Assembly: GCA_964016875.1 (NCBI GenBank)
Contig: OZ024724.1
Coordinates: forward strand, 20,692,200 to 20,756,199
Direction: 5' to 3'
Length of the DNA stretch: 64,000 nucleotides
Origin: Fallopia convolvulus
Taxonomy: Eukaryota > Streptophyta > Magnoliopsida > Caryophyllales > Polygonaceae
The position numbers were made by a program, and so were the translations under genes. Positions within the stretch are counted from its first letter, which is position 1. Each line of letters starts with the position of its first letter. Below, piece after piece: positions 24,001-35,772 of this stretch. The notes below the pieces were generated by a model, which made no database searches, was not told the DNA's origin, and saw nothing but the letters and a program-made list of their open reading frames with translations.

Positions 24001-26172
24001 TTCTCAGACTCACTCTCGAAGGGGGATATCACCCTTCTTTCTGCCTCAGGGGTGAGGATCGTGAAGTCTCGGACTTCGAGGTCGGCCTCGCCGGGGGACT
24101 CCACCATAAACATCGGGCACTTTTGTTTTGCCGAGGTCGCATAGCAAACGCGACCCTCTTCTTGGTTGCCCTTTACCTCCCCAACCCCGTCGTCGACGGG
24201 GAATTTCATTTTGAGGTGGTAGATGGACACCACCGCTTGGAACTTCATCAGGGAGACTCTCCCGATGATTGCATTGTACACCGAAGGCAGGTGTACCACC
24301 GTAAATTCCACCATCTCGGTTCTCCTAGTGGAGCCGGTGCCCAGCGTCATCCAAAGGTCTATGAGACCGGCGACATCGACTTCATTCCCCGAGAAGGAGG
24401 TGAGTTTCCCAGCATAGGGCTTCAAGGACGTCTCGGAGATGCCCAATTGCTCGAAAGCGCCGTAGTACGTGATGTCCACGGAGGACCCCGTGTCCACCAG
24501 CACTCACTTCACCATTTTTTAGCCCACTTGAGTGTGCACCACCAAGGTGTTTGAGTGCGTCATGTGGAGTCCCCTGGCATCTTCGGAGGTGAAGGCCAAG
24601 CCTACGTCAGACCGCGAGGTCTGGGCAACGCTGAATACCGAGGGCTCGTGGTGGCTTGCCCTCGCGTACCTCTTTCTTTCTGCCTGGCTTGACCCAGCCA
24701 GCGAAGGTCCACCCGAGATTGTATGGATATACCCGTCGGGTGTTGTTGTTTGCCCAGACCGCGCCTGCTTCGCGGGAGCTTGTTGCTCGACGTAGTTGGC
24801 AAGAGCCTGACCCGGGCCTTGCGGCACAGGGTTGGCTCCTGATGCGGGGTTGGCGCGCCCCTTTTCGTTCGGGTTGTACGCGGGGCCGCCCTTGCCTCTA
24901 TAACCTCGCGGTTTCCAGCCGAAGCAGCTACAACCCCCACCGCCGCCTCCGTGGTTGTTGTAGTGGTTGTTATTCCTGTTGTCGTTGTTGTTGTTGTTCC
25001 TGTTTTTGTTGTTTCTGTTGATGTTGTTATTGTTGTTCTAGTTGACGGGGTTTTGGGCCTGCGTCACATACGCATCCCTCGCGGCCGGCACGACCACTTT
25101 TGCCTTCCCTTTAGCCTCGGCGACGATTTCCTTGTCGGTCTTCGGTCGCGAGCTCTGGTTTGCGGCATCCTCGGCATACACTTGGGACGGGATCCGGGAG
25201 CATAGGTTGTCGTACGTCGTCGGGCATTTCAAGAAAATGTAAGTCTTGAAAGGCCCTGGACACAGATTGCCCATGAGGGTATCTCGCACCGACGATTCGT
25301 CGATGTGCGCGATCTCCGCCACCACGGTGGTGAACCTTGTGAAGAAGGTGCCCAACAACTCGCTCTCTCCTTGCTCAATACCGCGGAGATCCTGCATGTT
25401 CTTCTTGTTCTTCCTTGAGCCTTGAAGTGTGCGATAAAGGATTCACACAGTTAAGCGAACGAGGCCACAGACTCTACCTTGAGGCTTATGAACCACGTCA
25501 TCGCGGCCTTGTCCAGGGTGGTTGGGAAGATGCGGTAGAATATGGCGTCATTGTAGGAGTTGACATTCATTTGGACAACAAAGTGCTTTACGTGGTCCTC
25601 CGGGTCAGCCGTGCCGTCATAGAGCCCCATTTGTGGCCAATGGAAACCTTTGGGCATAGGTGCCTCCTGAATCTCGCCTACGAAGGGGGAACGGCACCCA
25701 ACCTCGATAGGTTGGCGACGCGATTTCGATTTCATGGGGTGCACAACACTCCCTTCCATTTCGGACAACTCTGTGTCCCGCATCCTTGAACGTCGCGAAC
25801 GAGATCGCGAGATTTGCATCGGGTCCCGGGGAGGTCTCTCCGTTGACGAGCCGTTGGTGGATGTCTCTTGTCCCGGCACATGCCCGGGGACGTACGCGGG
25901 TACGTACTCGGAGTGGGGTTGGCCCGGGGCGGGGATAGGGACCTACGGGGGGCGAAACCCGGCTGGTACTGCCCATAACCCGGGTAGGGATACAGGATCG
26001 GGGGTGCACCGCCCTGTTCGTACCCTTGGAATGGGTAGGGGTTTTGTGGGGTGTTGTACGTCCAACCCGGAGGGACCACGAATGGACAACCCGGAGGTCC
26101 CGTGGCCATCCATTGCGGGGTCTCCGGCATGTTATCGGGGTGTTGGGAAAAAAAGTTGTTTGGGCAAGTCAT
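21061..26172 (-). pseudogene. Element III gag-pol, decayed
   Basis: Reading right to left, gag starts near 26172 with a Pro/Tyr/Gly-rich N-region. The capsid domain (MTWFISLKVESVASFA) is near 25451 and there is a frame change within gag. A stretch low in complexity (Asn-rich, about 24950-25050) is followed by the protease VLVDTGSSVDI at 24503. RT (CVDFKDLNKACPKDSYPLP; then YVNDIVV near 23385) follows, with RNase H, an archaeal-type RNase H (22000-22650) and integrase (WGMDILGPF, HPQSNSQV). The RT catalytic box reads YVND instead of YVDD. The integrase residue after SQV is a stop (TAA) where the catalytic Glu should be. Further stops lie at 25451, 25038, 24519, 23496, 23196 and 22734. Confidence 0.85.
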
Positions 26173-26226
26173 TTTGAGGGGTTCAAAGCCAAGGTTTGCA
26201 CAAATCGGGAAACTACTTAGGATGAA

Positions 26227-26248
26227 GAGATTCCCACAGACGGTGCCA
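26227..26248 (-). other. Primer binding site of element III
   Basis: On the minus strand TGGCACCGTCTGTGGG begins one base after the LTR end. This site type is common in Tat-lineage elements. Confidence 0.75.
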
Positions 26249-26249
26249 G

Positions 26250-26973
26250 TGATGAAACCCGAAATAAGCCGACGCTAGAAGACAAGATACGAGTTTCTTT
26301 TATTCGATTGTGCAAACACTTGCTCTTTATTTATTATTTCTTTACAGCGAGGTTACAAATCACGAGGTTATAAACAACGGGGTTTACACCTTAGACATCC
26401 TATGATTATTTAAGATCTCGATCTAACAATGTTCGAGATCTCCTAATAGCTACGAGATTCTACCACCTACAGGTCACTTGATGGATTCTAGTGGTGAGGC
26501 CGAGCATTGAGTTCGAGCGTGGTGATGAGGGCTTGCGAGATTATGTAGCGAGGTCTTTAGTATGAGCGGAAGCTCTGTGTGACATGAAGTCTTTTTGTGA
26601 ACTTCACTTGTCTATAACGAGGTCTTTTGACGATGTTCCAACACGTCGATCTTCAACGAGCAAGATAGTTCTTGAGTTCAAGATGTTTTTCGACCCCCTT
26701 CACTTACGAGGTTCTCCTCTATTTATAGAGAATTGAGGAGTCGAGTTTTGGTTATCATCCGATGTGGGACGACCGAGATCAGGGCTTCTGATTGGTCCGA
26801 AGGCGAGGCATCTAGAGATTGGCTCGGGGGAGCGGCGCCAGCTGAGTGGCTCGGATGGGCGGGTGTGTCATTAGAGTCGGCAACGAGGTTTAGACCTCGC
26901 TCCGAGGCTTCGAAAGACCTCGCGGAGATAAGGATTTTGTTTAAATAAAAGATGGGTGCGATTGTGGGTCCCA
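26250..26973 (-). repeat. 5' LTR of element III
   Basis: About 724 bp. On the minus strand it starts TGGGACCCACAATCGC and ends TTTCATCA. The right edge is inferred from TG and the change to element IV sequence at 26974. A TATA-like CTCTATTTATAGAG palindrome is at about 26717-26730. No second copy is in the window. Confidence 0.65.
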
Positions 26974-26997
26974 GAATCTACCTTGGGAGTCCCGTCG

Positions 26998-27781
26998 GCA
27001 AACAAAGAAAGCAAACAAATCACAAAGCAAAGCAATCAACATCATCAATCTCAAACCAAAGCCAAATTTCATTCACAAATCAAAAGTAATCCACAAACTC
27101 CAATCAAAGGATTCCAAATCCACAAAATCAAAACAAGGCAAAGCTAATCTATCAACCAAACCTTTCAAATCTCCTTAGCAATCTCCTCTCCTAGGCCGAT
27201 TCCCTCTCTTCTCCTTTTCCTCTCCTTCCTCCTTGCTCTCCAAGTATCCTCTTGAGAGTTTTTGAGGGTTGGTTCCTTCTAAGTGTGGGGGAACCTCCTC
27301 CAATTAGAAGACAAGAGAGCCTTTATAGATGAGGGGCAAAAGTGGTAGTTTAAAATTTCGTGCCTTGGAGCCCAAGCAGTCAGCGACCGACTCGGATCGA
27401 CACGGAGCAACCACGGGCCCGACTTACTAGGCAAGTCGGTCCGAGGTTGGAAAAATCATCTCGGGTCCGGCGTTGGTTCGAACTCGATCCGGACCTTGTT
27501 CCACCTTCTTCTTGTTGGCTTTTCTCTTGTTCTTCTTCATGGCTTGCTCCTCTCTTTCCCTCTTAAGCTCGGGCCTTGCTCCATGTTCCGTTTCTCCTTC
27601 AAAACGACCCTTGATCCATTCCAAAACACCTACAAAACACATAAAACGCGCATAGTCTCCGAATCTCATAGAAATACGGGAACTAAGCTAAAAAGGAACA
27701 AAACACACAAGAAAAGGGGAAAAATAAACATATTTACAAAGGAAATCATATATAAAAACACCACCAAATAAAGAGACATCA
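26998..27781 (-). repeat. 3' LTR of element IV, truncated
   Basis: Matches 36406-37188 of the 5' LTR, from GGCAAACAAAG to GAGACATCA. The remaining ~630 bp expected to the left are missing, replaced by element III. The short stretch 26974-26997 is not clearly alignable. It contains small ORFs that are open by chance. Confidence 0.9.
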
Positions 27782-27818
27782 AAATACCCCATACTTAAAC
27801 TTGCTTGTCCTCAAGCAA
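27782..27818 (-). promoter_or_regulatory. Polypurine tract and hairpin (outer copy) of element IV
   Basis: Plus strand AAATACCCCATACTTAAAC is followed by stem TTGCTTG (27801-27807), loop TCCT and CAAGCAA (27812-27818). On the element strand the hairpin precedes a TATGGGGTATTT run that abuts the LTR. Confidence 0.65.
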
Positions 27819-29404
27819 TAACAATGTAAGCAAGACCGAAACATAATCTTCAAGTAAAGCCTCGTATGAAAACACATTTAAGCAAAAGTGATTGATATTC
27901 AAGCAAGATTACATCATCACACATGATTAAGTGTTCCAAGGAATAGAGTCAATGCAACTAAGCCTCGCTTTAGGGATATGTGAATGTGTATCACTCATCA
28001 TGTGTTTGGGTATAGCAATGAACACTCAAGCTCAAAAATCATGCAAGTAAGGACTTTACTATTGAAGCTAATATCACCAAATCCTCCACCTAGAGATGCC
28101 TAATACAAAGTACACAAAGAATTTCGAACTTGGCTCAATGGAGGTCCTCAAAGAGGTTCCATTCGGCCGGGTTGTAATGGGGCTTTTGGTATTTCTCAAG
28201 GTGGGAATTATTTGGTCTTGTGGTGCTTACAATGGGGATTGAACAACCTAAACTCTCACCAACTTCACCAAAATTCCACAATCAATTTCACACTCATCCA
28301 AAAGACTTAACATTTTTCATCTCAACCCAAAATTTTCACTTAACATTCTACTTCACCTTTGCTCTTAGGCTTTTTGTTGGATTTTCCACACTTTCTACAC
28401 TGGACCGACTTTCTTATGACATCGGGCCCGATGTGGTATGTAACTCGTTCGGACCCTTTTTCTTCACTTAAGCTCTTTACCTTCATTCCACTTTCCATTT
28501 CCAACATTTTCTTTCTTTCTTTCTTCTTCTTCATTTTCTTTTTGCACAACAAAGATGCACCACCCACATGATTCATAACACCATTCTTTTCCCTTAAACC
28601 CAAGAGAATCTCAACTCTTCAAATACAATCCAAACCTCTCTTCTAAAGTCCAATCCCATAAGGGTCAAGTCATATAAGGCTAGGAATAATATTTTTGAGG
28701 AGTTTCAAACAAAGGCTTAGGCTAAAACGGGGCTACAAACAAAGGATTCACTTCATGGTAGGATATGGAACATTTATGTGACTAGAAGAACAAAGTTCAA
28801 AATCAATGTGACAATGCTAGGAAAAATCTCATGACGGTCTTGGAAAATAGATAAACACCGCAATAGCAAGTTTTACTAAGCATGCATGAGCTAATCACAC
28901 AAGAAACATGAGGGATATGCAAATATGAACAAGCATCCCTAAAATGGCCAAAAATCAATCTCACAAGGGTCACTCATACTTAGTTGCATAAGAACTCATC
29001 CTAGAACTCACATGTTCAATAAAACAAGCAAGATATCATGATCACATCAAAAGCAACATCTTTTTAGAGGCTAAACCATCCAAAAATATGCAAAGGAATT
29101 TACATGCTCACATCATCATTAGCTTTCATTTGGCAATCTAAGATGGGAATTTCTAGTCCAAAAACTACAAAACACAAAATCATTTTGTTGTTTTCAACAC
29201 AATTTTTCAAATTTTTATGGATTTTTGCAAAAATTTCTCTAAAACCAAAAACAAAGACTCATCCATTCAAAACCAAATCAATCATCCATGTCATTCATCA
29301 AACCACAAACCAAGAAACAAACATCCCAAACACAAACTAGAAACCGAAAACCAAATATCTTCAAAATAACAAACACACAAGCAAGTGAAATCATGAGCAC
29401 ACTT
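27819..29404 (-). other. 3' untranslated region of element IV
   Basis: About 1.6 kb of AT-rich noncoding sequence between the two modules. Blocks near 28170 (GTAATGGGGC) and 28655-28765 (AAGGGTCAAG; ACGGGGCTACAAA) resemble element V. One copy of the element's GC-rich motif set is at 28401-28456. Confidence 0.55.
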
Positions 29405-29442
29405 ACCCCCACCCCATACTTAAAATTTTGATCCCCATCAAA
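29405..29442 (-). promoter_or_regulatory. Second (inner) polypurine-like tract and hairpin of element IV
   Basis: Plus strand ACCCCCACCCCATACTTAAA is followed closely by stem TTTGAT (29427-29432), loop CCCC and ATCAAA (29437-29442). It lies about 80 bp beyond the stop of the downstream ORF in element direction, as in element V. Confidence 0.5.
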
Positions 29443-29523
29443 CAAGGAAACCAAAACTTAAAAGCAAGAGAGAAGAGTAAGAAGAGCTCACAATTTCTTT
29501 ATTCTTCAATGGCATGTCTAGAA

Positions 29524-31308
29524 TCACTCGAAGGGGTTGTCACGCCTACGTCCTCTTTGGAGTCTCGCTTGCCGCTCCCTCTCGTACACTTGCTCTTGGT
29601 AGAAGTCTTGTGGTGGTGGTTGGAGTTGAGGATCCGGGCGCGTCCATTGGTCCTCACGGGAAGGGAAGTTCCCGCTCATCCATGTGTTGAAGCTATCTTG
29701 GACCCGCCACCTTTGGTCCTCCACCTCTCGAAGATCCTCCACCTCTCGCCTAGTGTAGCCGAGGGCTCGGTTCATCTCTTCTTGGCTAGCTTGGAAAGCA
29801 CCTTGTTGTTGAAGCAATTGTTGTTGTTGTTGGTACATGTATTGTTGTTGAAGATTCACTTGATGGACTTCTTGAAGAACATTCTCTTGTTGAAGTTGAA
29901 GATGGGCCATTTGGTTGGCCAAGAAGGACATGTCCACCGTTTGTTGTCGCTCAGGAAACACCATTCCCGGACCATACCATTGGGCGTAGCCTTCATAACC
30001 GCCACCTTGAGCTTGTTGTTGCCTTGCACCACTCCCCTCTCCATGCTCATAGTGCCTCGGGACCTCATCACCATAGAAGGCACCGGACCGACTTTGAGGG
30101 AAGTCGGGCCCGGTGACATGTGTACCTCGGTCCGCCAGTGTTGGAGCTTGGTGCGTGGCTCGGAGGTTGGCCATCAAGCCTTGGAAGCGCTCATCTTCTT
30201 CATTTTTCTCTTGATCGACGTCCATGTCTTCCCCACGAGGTGCAAACACAAAGTTATCTTGGTCGAAATCCGGTGAAGATGGAGGGGAGGTAAACCGAAT
30301 GTGTTGAGGTTGTTGTCGCCGCCCCTCTCTTGTACCTTCGGGGTCACCAAATGAGTGTGGCTTGCCGGCTCACACTTGGTACCAATTGTGATACCGAGAA
30401 AGATCATAGAGGTTGGGCACCAACCGGATCGACACACCATCATAGTTCGAGTGAGGGGCCAAAGAAATCATGTAAAGCTTCTCCTTGATGATGTTGGCCT
30501 TCTTGAAATACTTCATGTTCATATACTCAACACCATTCGGAGCCGGAGAATACTTGTTAAGGTCGACTCCTAGACGCACGGCTAGCCTTGCTATCATCCC
30601 GCCGAAGTACATCCAAGAGGAGCTTTGGAAGTCTCGCACCATCTTGACCCACTCCCATGCAAGGTTCATGGGCTTCTCGGTGTGGAAGATCATCTCATGT
30701 AGCAACATAATCTCTTCCTTCATCGGCTTGCTCAACTCATGACGAGCATAGATTGCACATCCCAAAACTCGCACCATGACCCAAAAAAGAGGGCTAGCAA
30801 TCTCGGTTGTGGTGGCGCCCTTTCTCATCTCACTCTTCCCGGCCACATGCCGCCACACTTGGTTCACCTTCTCGTTGTCGACGCCGGTCTCTTCTCTTAG
30901 ATATAGAAACCCGAAGTAGGTAGCCAAGTCCCTAAGAGAGAGATTGTGGCCCTCATTGCCCAATTGGAAGGTGATCGCCCCTTCCTCATCCTCCATATTA
31001 TCATAAGTGCATTCAAAAGTGGCCATGAATTCCGAGGTGAGGGCGGGATAGTGGGTGTTGTCCCACCTTAGCATCCCATTGAGACCGATGTGGGAGTAGC
31101 ACCTTGGAAGAGCTTGATCCATGTCCATCTTCCTCACGGTTTCCCAATCAAGCCACCTTGTGTGATGCTCAAGCGCCATATACCTTGCATAACTCCCAAC
31201 TTGCTCATCATCCTCCAAGTAAACATCATCCAACTTTGGCTCTTTTCTTGACTTCTTGGACTTCTTCTTCGGCCTTTCCGCATGAGATAATGAAGCTCTA
31301 GTCTCCAT
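29524..31308 (-). pseudogene. Athila-type downstream ORF of element IV
   Basis: The frame starts at METRASLSHAERPKKKSKK (31308) and stays open apart from one TGA at 30370-30372. The first ~313 residues form a globular region (YARYMALEHHTRWLDWE; LSLRDLATYFGF; ASPLFWVMVRVLGCAIYA). After the TGA come a spacer and MDVDQEKNEEDERF, then a Gln-rich region (QQQYMYQQQQQLLQQQ). A charged tail ends in RRRDNPFE. The plan (globular, acidic MDVD, low-complexity tail) matches the ORF of element V. No function is established for such ORFs. Confidence 0.6.
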
Positions 31309-31335
31309 GGTACCTACACACATCCAACCAAACAA

Positions 31336-32635
31336 AAGGGTCCAAGATAAACTCCATACAACTCAACAAAATCACTCATCAACACACAACAACACATCAA
31401 CACAAGGGGAGCCCCATACTTAGTATCTAAACACACATGCATCACCATCCAACATGAATCATCATGGATATCTTCTAACAATGGCTAAGCAAATGATCAT
31501 ACTACATCATGATTAAGCTATAGCCAACAATGAAACACATGAATCCACATGATATCACACGAAGAGAGCAAAAGCAACATGGATCGACTTCCAACCTATG
31601 TCGGGCCCGACACATCCTCAACCTCGGTCCGACTTGATGGACCGACTTCCATAACTCGGGCCCGACTTACCTGGGCACGTCGATCTCGACCTAGTTCATG
31701 CTTCGACTCTAACCTCAAATCAACCCAAATCACTCTATCATGAACTTAAATTTCAAATTCAACCATCAAACATCCCTAATTAAAGTTCTAAATGGATCCA
31801 AGCATGCATAAACAACTTTGAAGCTCAATTTCACAAATCATGCAAATCCACCATTGATGCTCAAACTCAAACTCTCAATCAAACATGGCATTACTCAATC
31901 TATGCAATGAAAGCACAAAATCTCCAAGGAAATAGGTAGAGATCGAGTAACACATACCGGATTTGAAGAGTAATGGACTTTTAAACAAACAATCTACTTA
32001 GAACTCAAAATTTCTCAACCTAGATCGAGATGGGGGATGAAGAACGAGATTGAACTCGAAATTTCTCTTTGGAATCGGGTTAGGGAGGCCTTTTCGTGAT
32101 TGGATTGAGATGAAGAAGGGGAGGAGGGGGGATCGAGTATGGTGAGAGGAGGGGGCCGATTTTGTGAGTGTGAGGGAGATGGGTTGTATTTTGGGAATGG
32201 TGGTTAATATGAAGATGGTAGGTAGGTGGGGGATGGTATTTAATGGGGGAAAGGGACAAATTAGGTCAAAGGGCAAAAACGACATTCCACCCAGTCCGAT
32301 CGGATCGGACCGACGTCGTGGACCGACGTCCTTGTGTCGGGCCCGACTTACCTGGGCTCGATGTGGGGTGTTCGGGTCACCAATTTTACTCCATCCTCTT
32401 GCAACTTCTTTCTCCATATTTCCATTTATATATTTTTCACACCTCAAATCCTACACAACCTTGAAGAATACACAACACCAAAAATCCACAAAACACTAGA
32501 TAGAGATTGGTTAGAGAAAAGCTAGGCTAAACTAAGAAAAATCAAACTAAAATTACGAAAAGAAAGCTACTAGCTCGGGTTGCCTCCCGAGAAGCGCTCG
32601 TTTAGAGTCACTAGCTTGACTTCCTAACCTCAACC
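31336..32635 (-). other. Noncoding spacer of element IV where pol would be expected
   Basis: About 1.3 kb with no RT, RNase H or integrase motif in any frame. Near 32575-32600 the minus strand reads GCGCTTCTCGGGAGGCAACC, a sequence I recall from many Athila-related elements. Two clusters of the element's GC-rich motifs lie at 31581-31691 and 32293-32365. Confidence 0.6.
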
Positions 32636-35600
32636 TCAAGGCGGGTGAAACACGGTGAATTGCTCGCCATTGTTGTGCCCATTACCATTGCCCTCATACC
32701 CATAAAACCACCAACGATGGTCTATATAGGCATGGCTCTCCGATCTCGAGCCTCTCTCATCATACTCCTCCAACGAATGAGATTTCTCCTCCTTACTTGC
32801 TCCATCATGTTCCTCTTTTTCTACACCAAAGTTATCCAAAGAATTCCTAGGAGATTCTACCAATTCATCTTTCAAGTCACTAAGGCAAATGTAGGAGTCT
32901 CCTAAGTCATCATTCAAATCACTTAAACAAATGTAGGAATCAAAAGTTTGGAAAGAATTGTGGTCATCACCAACATCAAAAGGATATAAGTAAGGATACT
33001 CTTCATTTTTCCTTGGGCTAGCATTGATCCTTGACTCATCTAGTTCCTCAACTTGCTCCAACAACTCCCTTGCTTGTATTTGTTTATTGAACCCTTCATC
33101 ACTTCTCAACACAATGACCTCTCTAGCAACTTCCACTTCTTCTCTTTTTCTCTTGGCACTCTCTTCAAGTTTGAGGATAGCCAAGGCGTCCGGCTCATTC
33201 AAAGCCTTGTTGAAGTGAAATTCGACCTTTTCTTCACCAATCTCAAAGGAAACTTTGCCGTTTTTGACATCAAACCTTGCCCCCGCCGTAGATAAGAATG
33301 GTCTTCCTAAGATGATTGGGACCAAGGGGTCCTCGTGCATGTCCAACATCACGAAATCATCGGGAACAAAGTACTTTCCAACTCGCACCGGCACGTCATC
33401 CAATATTCCCTTAGCCTTTATGATGGAACCGTCGGCCATAGTTAGGGACATATCGGCCGGCTCAATTTCACCTAAATTTGCCCTTCTCCAAATACTAGCG
33501 GGCATCACCGAAACACTTGCCCCAAGGTCACATAATGCTTGGAAGTTTTGAGACCCCACACCAATAGTGATAGCAAACCGACCGGGATCTCCTAGCTTTT
33601 GCGGTAACTCCAAGGTCTTGACCTCATCTTGCATTTCAACTATGGACCTCTTCTTGCTCAAAATCTCCTTTAAAAACTTGGCATAGGATGGCATCTCGCT
33701 TAATGCATCGGTGAACGGGATAGAGATGTTCAAACCTTGCAAGAGTTTGAGGAACCTCTTGAACTTGTTCTCAACAACATCTTTCGGCTTCTTTGAGGGA
33801 TATGGAAGAGTTGTTGCACCTTGAATCTTGCTTGGATCAACCTCCTTGGACTTCCCCACTTTACTTGCAACATTTCCTGGTTGGACCGACTTAGGCACCA
33901 CGTCGGGCCCGATGTCGTGTATCACGGTCCTGGGGCAGAGCTGAGGCAGAGTAGTCGGATCGACATCTGGGTACGTCGGGCCCGACTTACTCTCAACCTC
34001 GGTCCGGGGCAGAGGGGTTGATCTTCCTGCTGGATCGACTTCAGGGAACCTCGGACCCGACTTGCTGGGTAAGTCGGTCCGGCTCTCTTCATTCTTCTTA
34101 GGCATATGTGGCTCGGGTAGGTTTCGGCCACTTCTCAATCCAATTGCCCGGACTTCATTTTGATTGTTTTGAGCTCGGGGGTTCTCCTCGGGTCGGCCCG
34201 GAAGTCTCCCATTCTCTCTCGGGGCTTGAGTTGCAATTTGGGCAAATTGATTGTCGACTTGCCTCCTCCATGCACCAAACTCATTGAATTGGGTCCTCAT
34301 CTCCTTGAACCCATCCCTCATCTCTTGAGCAAATGATTGTAGCTCATTGAATCCCGGTGGCCTATATGGTGGTGGTTGCGGCGCCCTTGGCTCGTTTTGG
34401 TTGAAGTTGTTGTTGTAGGCTTGAGCTTGACCGTTGTTCCACCGGCCATTACCACCATTGTTAAAGTTGCCTCTTCCACCGAAATTGCCTCAAACATAGT
34501 TTGCCTCCTCAATTCGCTCGGCCAAGCGCACTTGGCTCTCATTCGGACAAACTTGTGTAGCATGTGCAAAGGATCCACACTCCTCACAAGCTCTAGCATT
34601 TTGCTTGTAGTAGTGGACTTGCCTCTTAAGCTTGCTCACTTCACCTTCAAGGAATTGGAGCTTCACATCCTTGTCAATGTCTTCTCCCCTTGGATCATAT
34701 AACTTCCTTGCACCTTCACCTTGAACTTTCACCTCTTTGCTAGCTTGACTCACCCCATACATGGCCTCATAATCGAATAGCTTGTCAAGTAGCTCCCAAG
34801 CTTGATCCGGTGTCAAGTCTATGAACCCACAATCGGTGTGGAGATTGAGCTTGTCCTTCATTGCCGGATTGATGCCTTGTAAAAAGATGTCTTGGAGCAT
34901 ATATGGTTGTTGGCCATGAGTAGGACATTGGCGCAACATCTCCTTGAAACGGTCCCATGCTTCGAAGAGAGGCTCATTCGGACCTTGTTGAAAGCTTGCA
35001 ATTTTCCTTCTTAGCTCGGTTGTCTTTGAGGGCGGGAAGAACTTCATCAAGAAAGCATCATGGAGTGCCTTCCAAGTTGTGATTTACCTAGGGGCTTGGC
35101 TCTCGAGCCAATGTGTGGCCTTGCCCCCAAGTGACCACTTGAACGCCTTTAGAAGCACGTACTCCAACGTCTCCTCGTCGGTAGAGATCGTCTCACACAT
35201 GTCCACAAAGCGTTTGACGTGCTCTATGGGACACTCATGTGGACGGCCCTCGAATTGATCACGCTTGATGAGGGAGATGAATTGCGTCTTGATCTCAAAA
35301 TTCTTGGCAACCTTGGGAAGCACAATAACCGGTTCGGGTACCCTCAACTCCGGATGCATGTATTGGCGTGCATTCCGGGGTAGAGCGTTGAGTTGAGCCT
35401 CGGCCCTCATCCGTTGCTCCCGTTCTCTTCTTGCCACCGCCTCTTGATTGTCCTTCTCAAGTTGCAATCTAGCCATTTTGGCCCTAAGTCGAGCCAACTC
35501 CTCATCACCATTGAGAGCTTGATTCTCCATCCTTTTCCTTCTTCGGGCTTCTTTGAGAATACTTTCCGGATCACTCACAAACTCAAGCTCAAGTGTTCCT

Positions 35601-35668
35601 CGGGAGGAACGAGCTCGCATACACCTACGAAACAAAGACACAAACCAAAACAAATCAAAAACAAACAA
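32636..35668 (-). pseudogene. Element IV gag and protease
   Basis: Right to left: gag from 35668 (capsid region FEGRPHECPIEHVKRFVDMC; then FNEGPNE-like QQGPNEPLFEAWDRFKEML). A TAA lies at 35084-35086 and a CCHC-like CEECGSFAHATQVC at about 34575. A TGA at 34490-34492 is followed by a long open frame 34321-32636 of 561 codons. That frame holds repeated KSGP-x-x-P-x-VDP segments and the protease (LCDLGASVSVMP, then VPIILGRPFLSTAGA). DLGAS is the normal active site in many plant Athila proteases. The frame continues into an acidic tail with duplicated SYICLSDL and stops at 32636. Only two stops break it. Confidence 0.75.
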
Positions 35669-35746
35669 AGAGTTTGGGCTATTCCCTCACCCAAATCACT
35701 ACCAAAACACAAGAAACTCACCAAATTGGCACTCAATGCACTTAGA

Positions 35747-35767
35747 CTTCCCCGGCAACGGCGCCAA
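35747..35767 (-). other. Primer binding site of element IV
   Basis: Minus strand TGGCGCCGTTGCCGGGG, the typical Athila-type site (tRNA-Asp-like). It begins about 6 bp after the LTR end. Confidence 0.8.
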
Positions 35768-35772
35768 TCTTT

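Larger units (their letters stand above)
9798..26973 (-). mobile_element. Element III: Tat/Ogre-lineage retrotransposon, host of element II
   Basis: This minus-strand element has its 5' LTR at 26250-26973, a primer binding site at 26227-26248, gag-pol from 26172 down to 11261 interrupted by element II (11433-21055), and a 3' untranslated region with tandem repeats. It also keeps the tail of an antisense ORF (9798-9953). A second, archaeal-type RNase H domain between pol RNase H and integrase (NEAEYEAMIAG, YIDSELV, TKADALARLGSA) supports the Tat lineage. Its 3' LTR is not in the window because element I interrupts it at 9797. Its 5' LTR abuts truncated LTR sequence of element IV. Confidence 0.75.

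Noticed and set aside
24951..25205. Val-rich plus-strand ORF (MVVVVVVIPVVVVVVVP) as a membrane protein
   Set aside because: It is the antisense reading of the Asn-rich stretch in the element III gag.
27360..27669. Small ORFs in the element IV LTR, repeated at 36736-37076
   Set aside because: They occur in both LTR copies and have no protein signature. The element's GC-rich motif happens to be open.
29524..31308. A retroviral envelope gene
   Set aside because: It occupies the env position, but no signal peptide, transmembrane segment or cleavage site is visible, so no envelope function is claimed.
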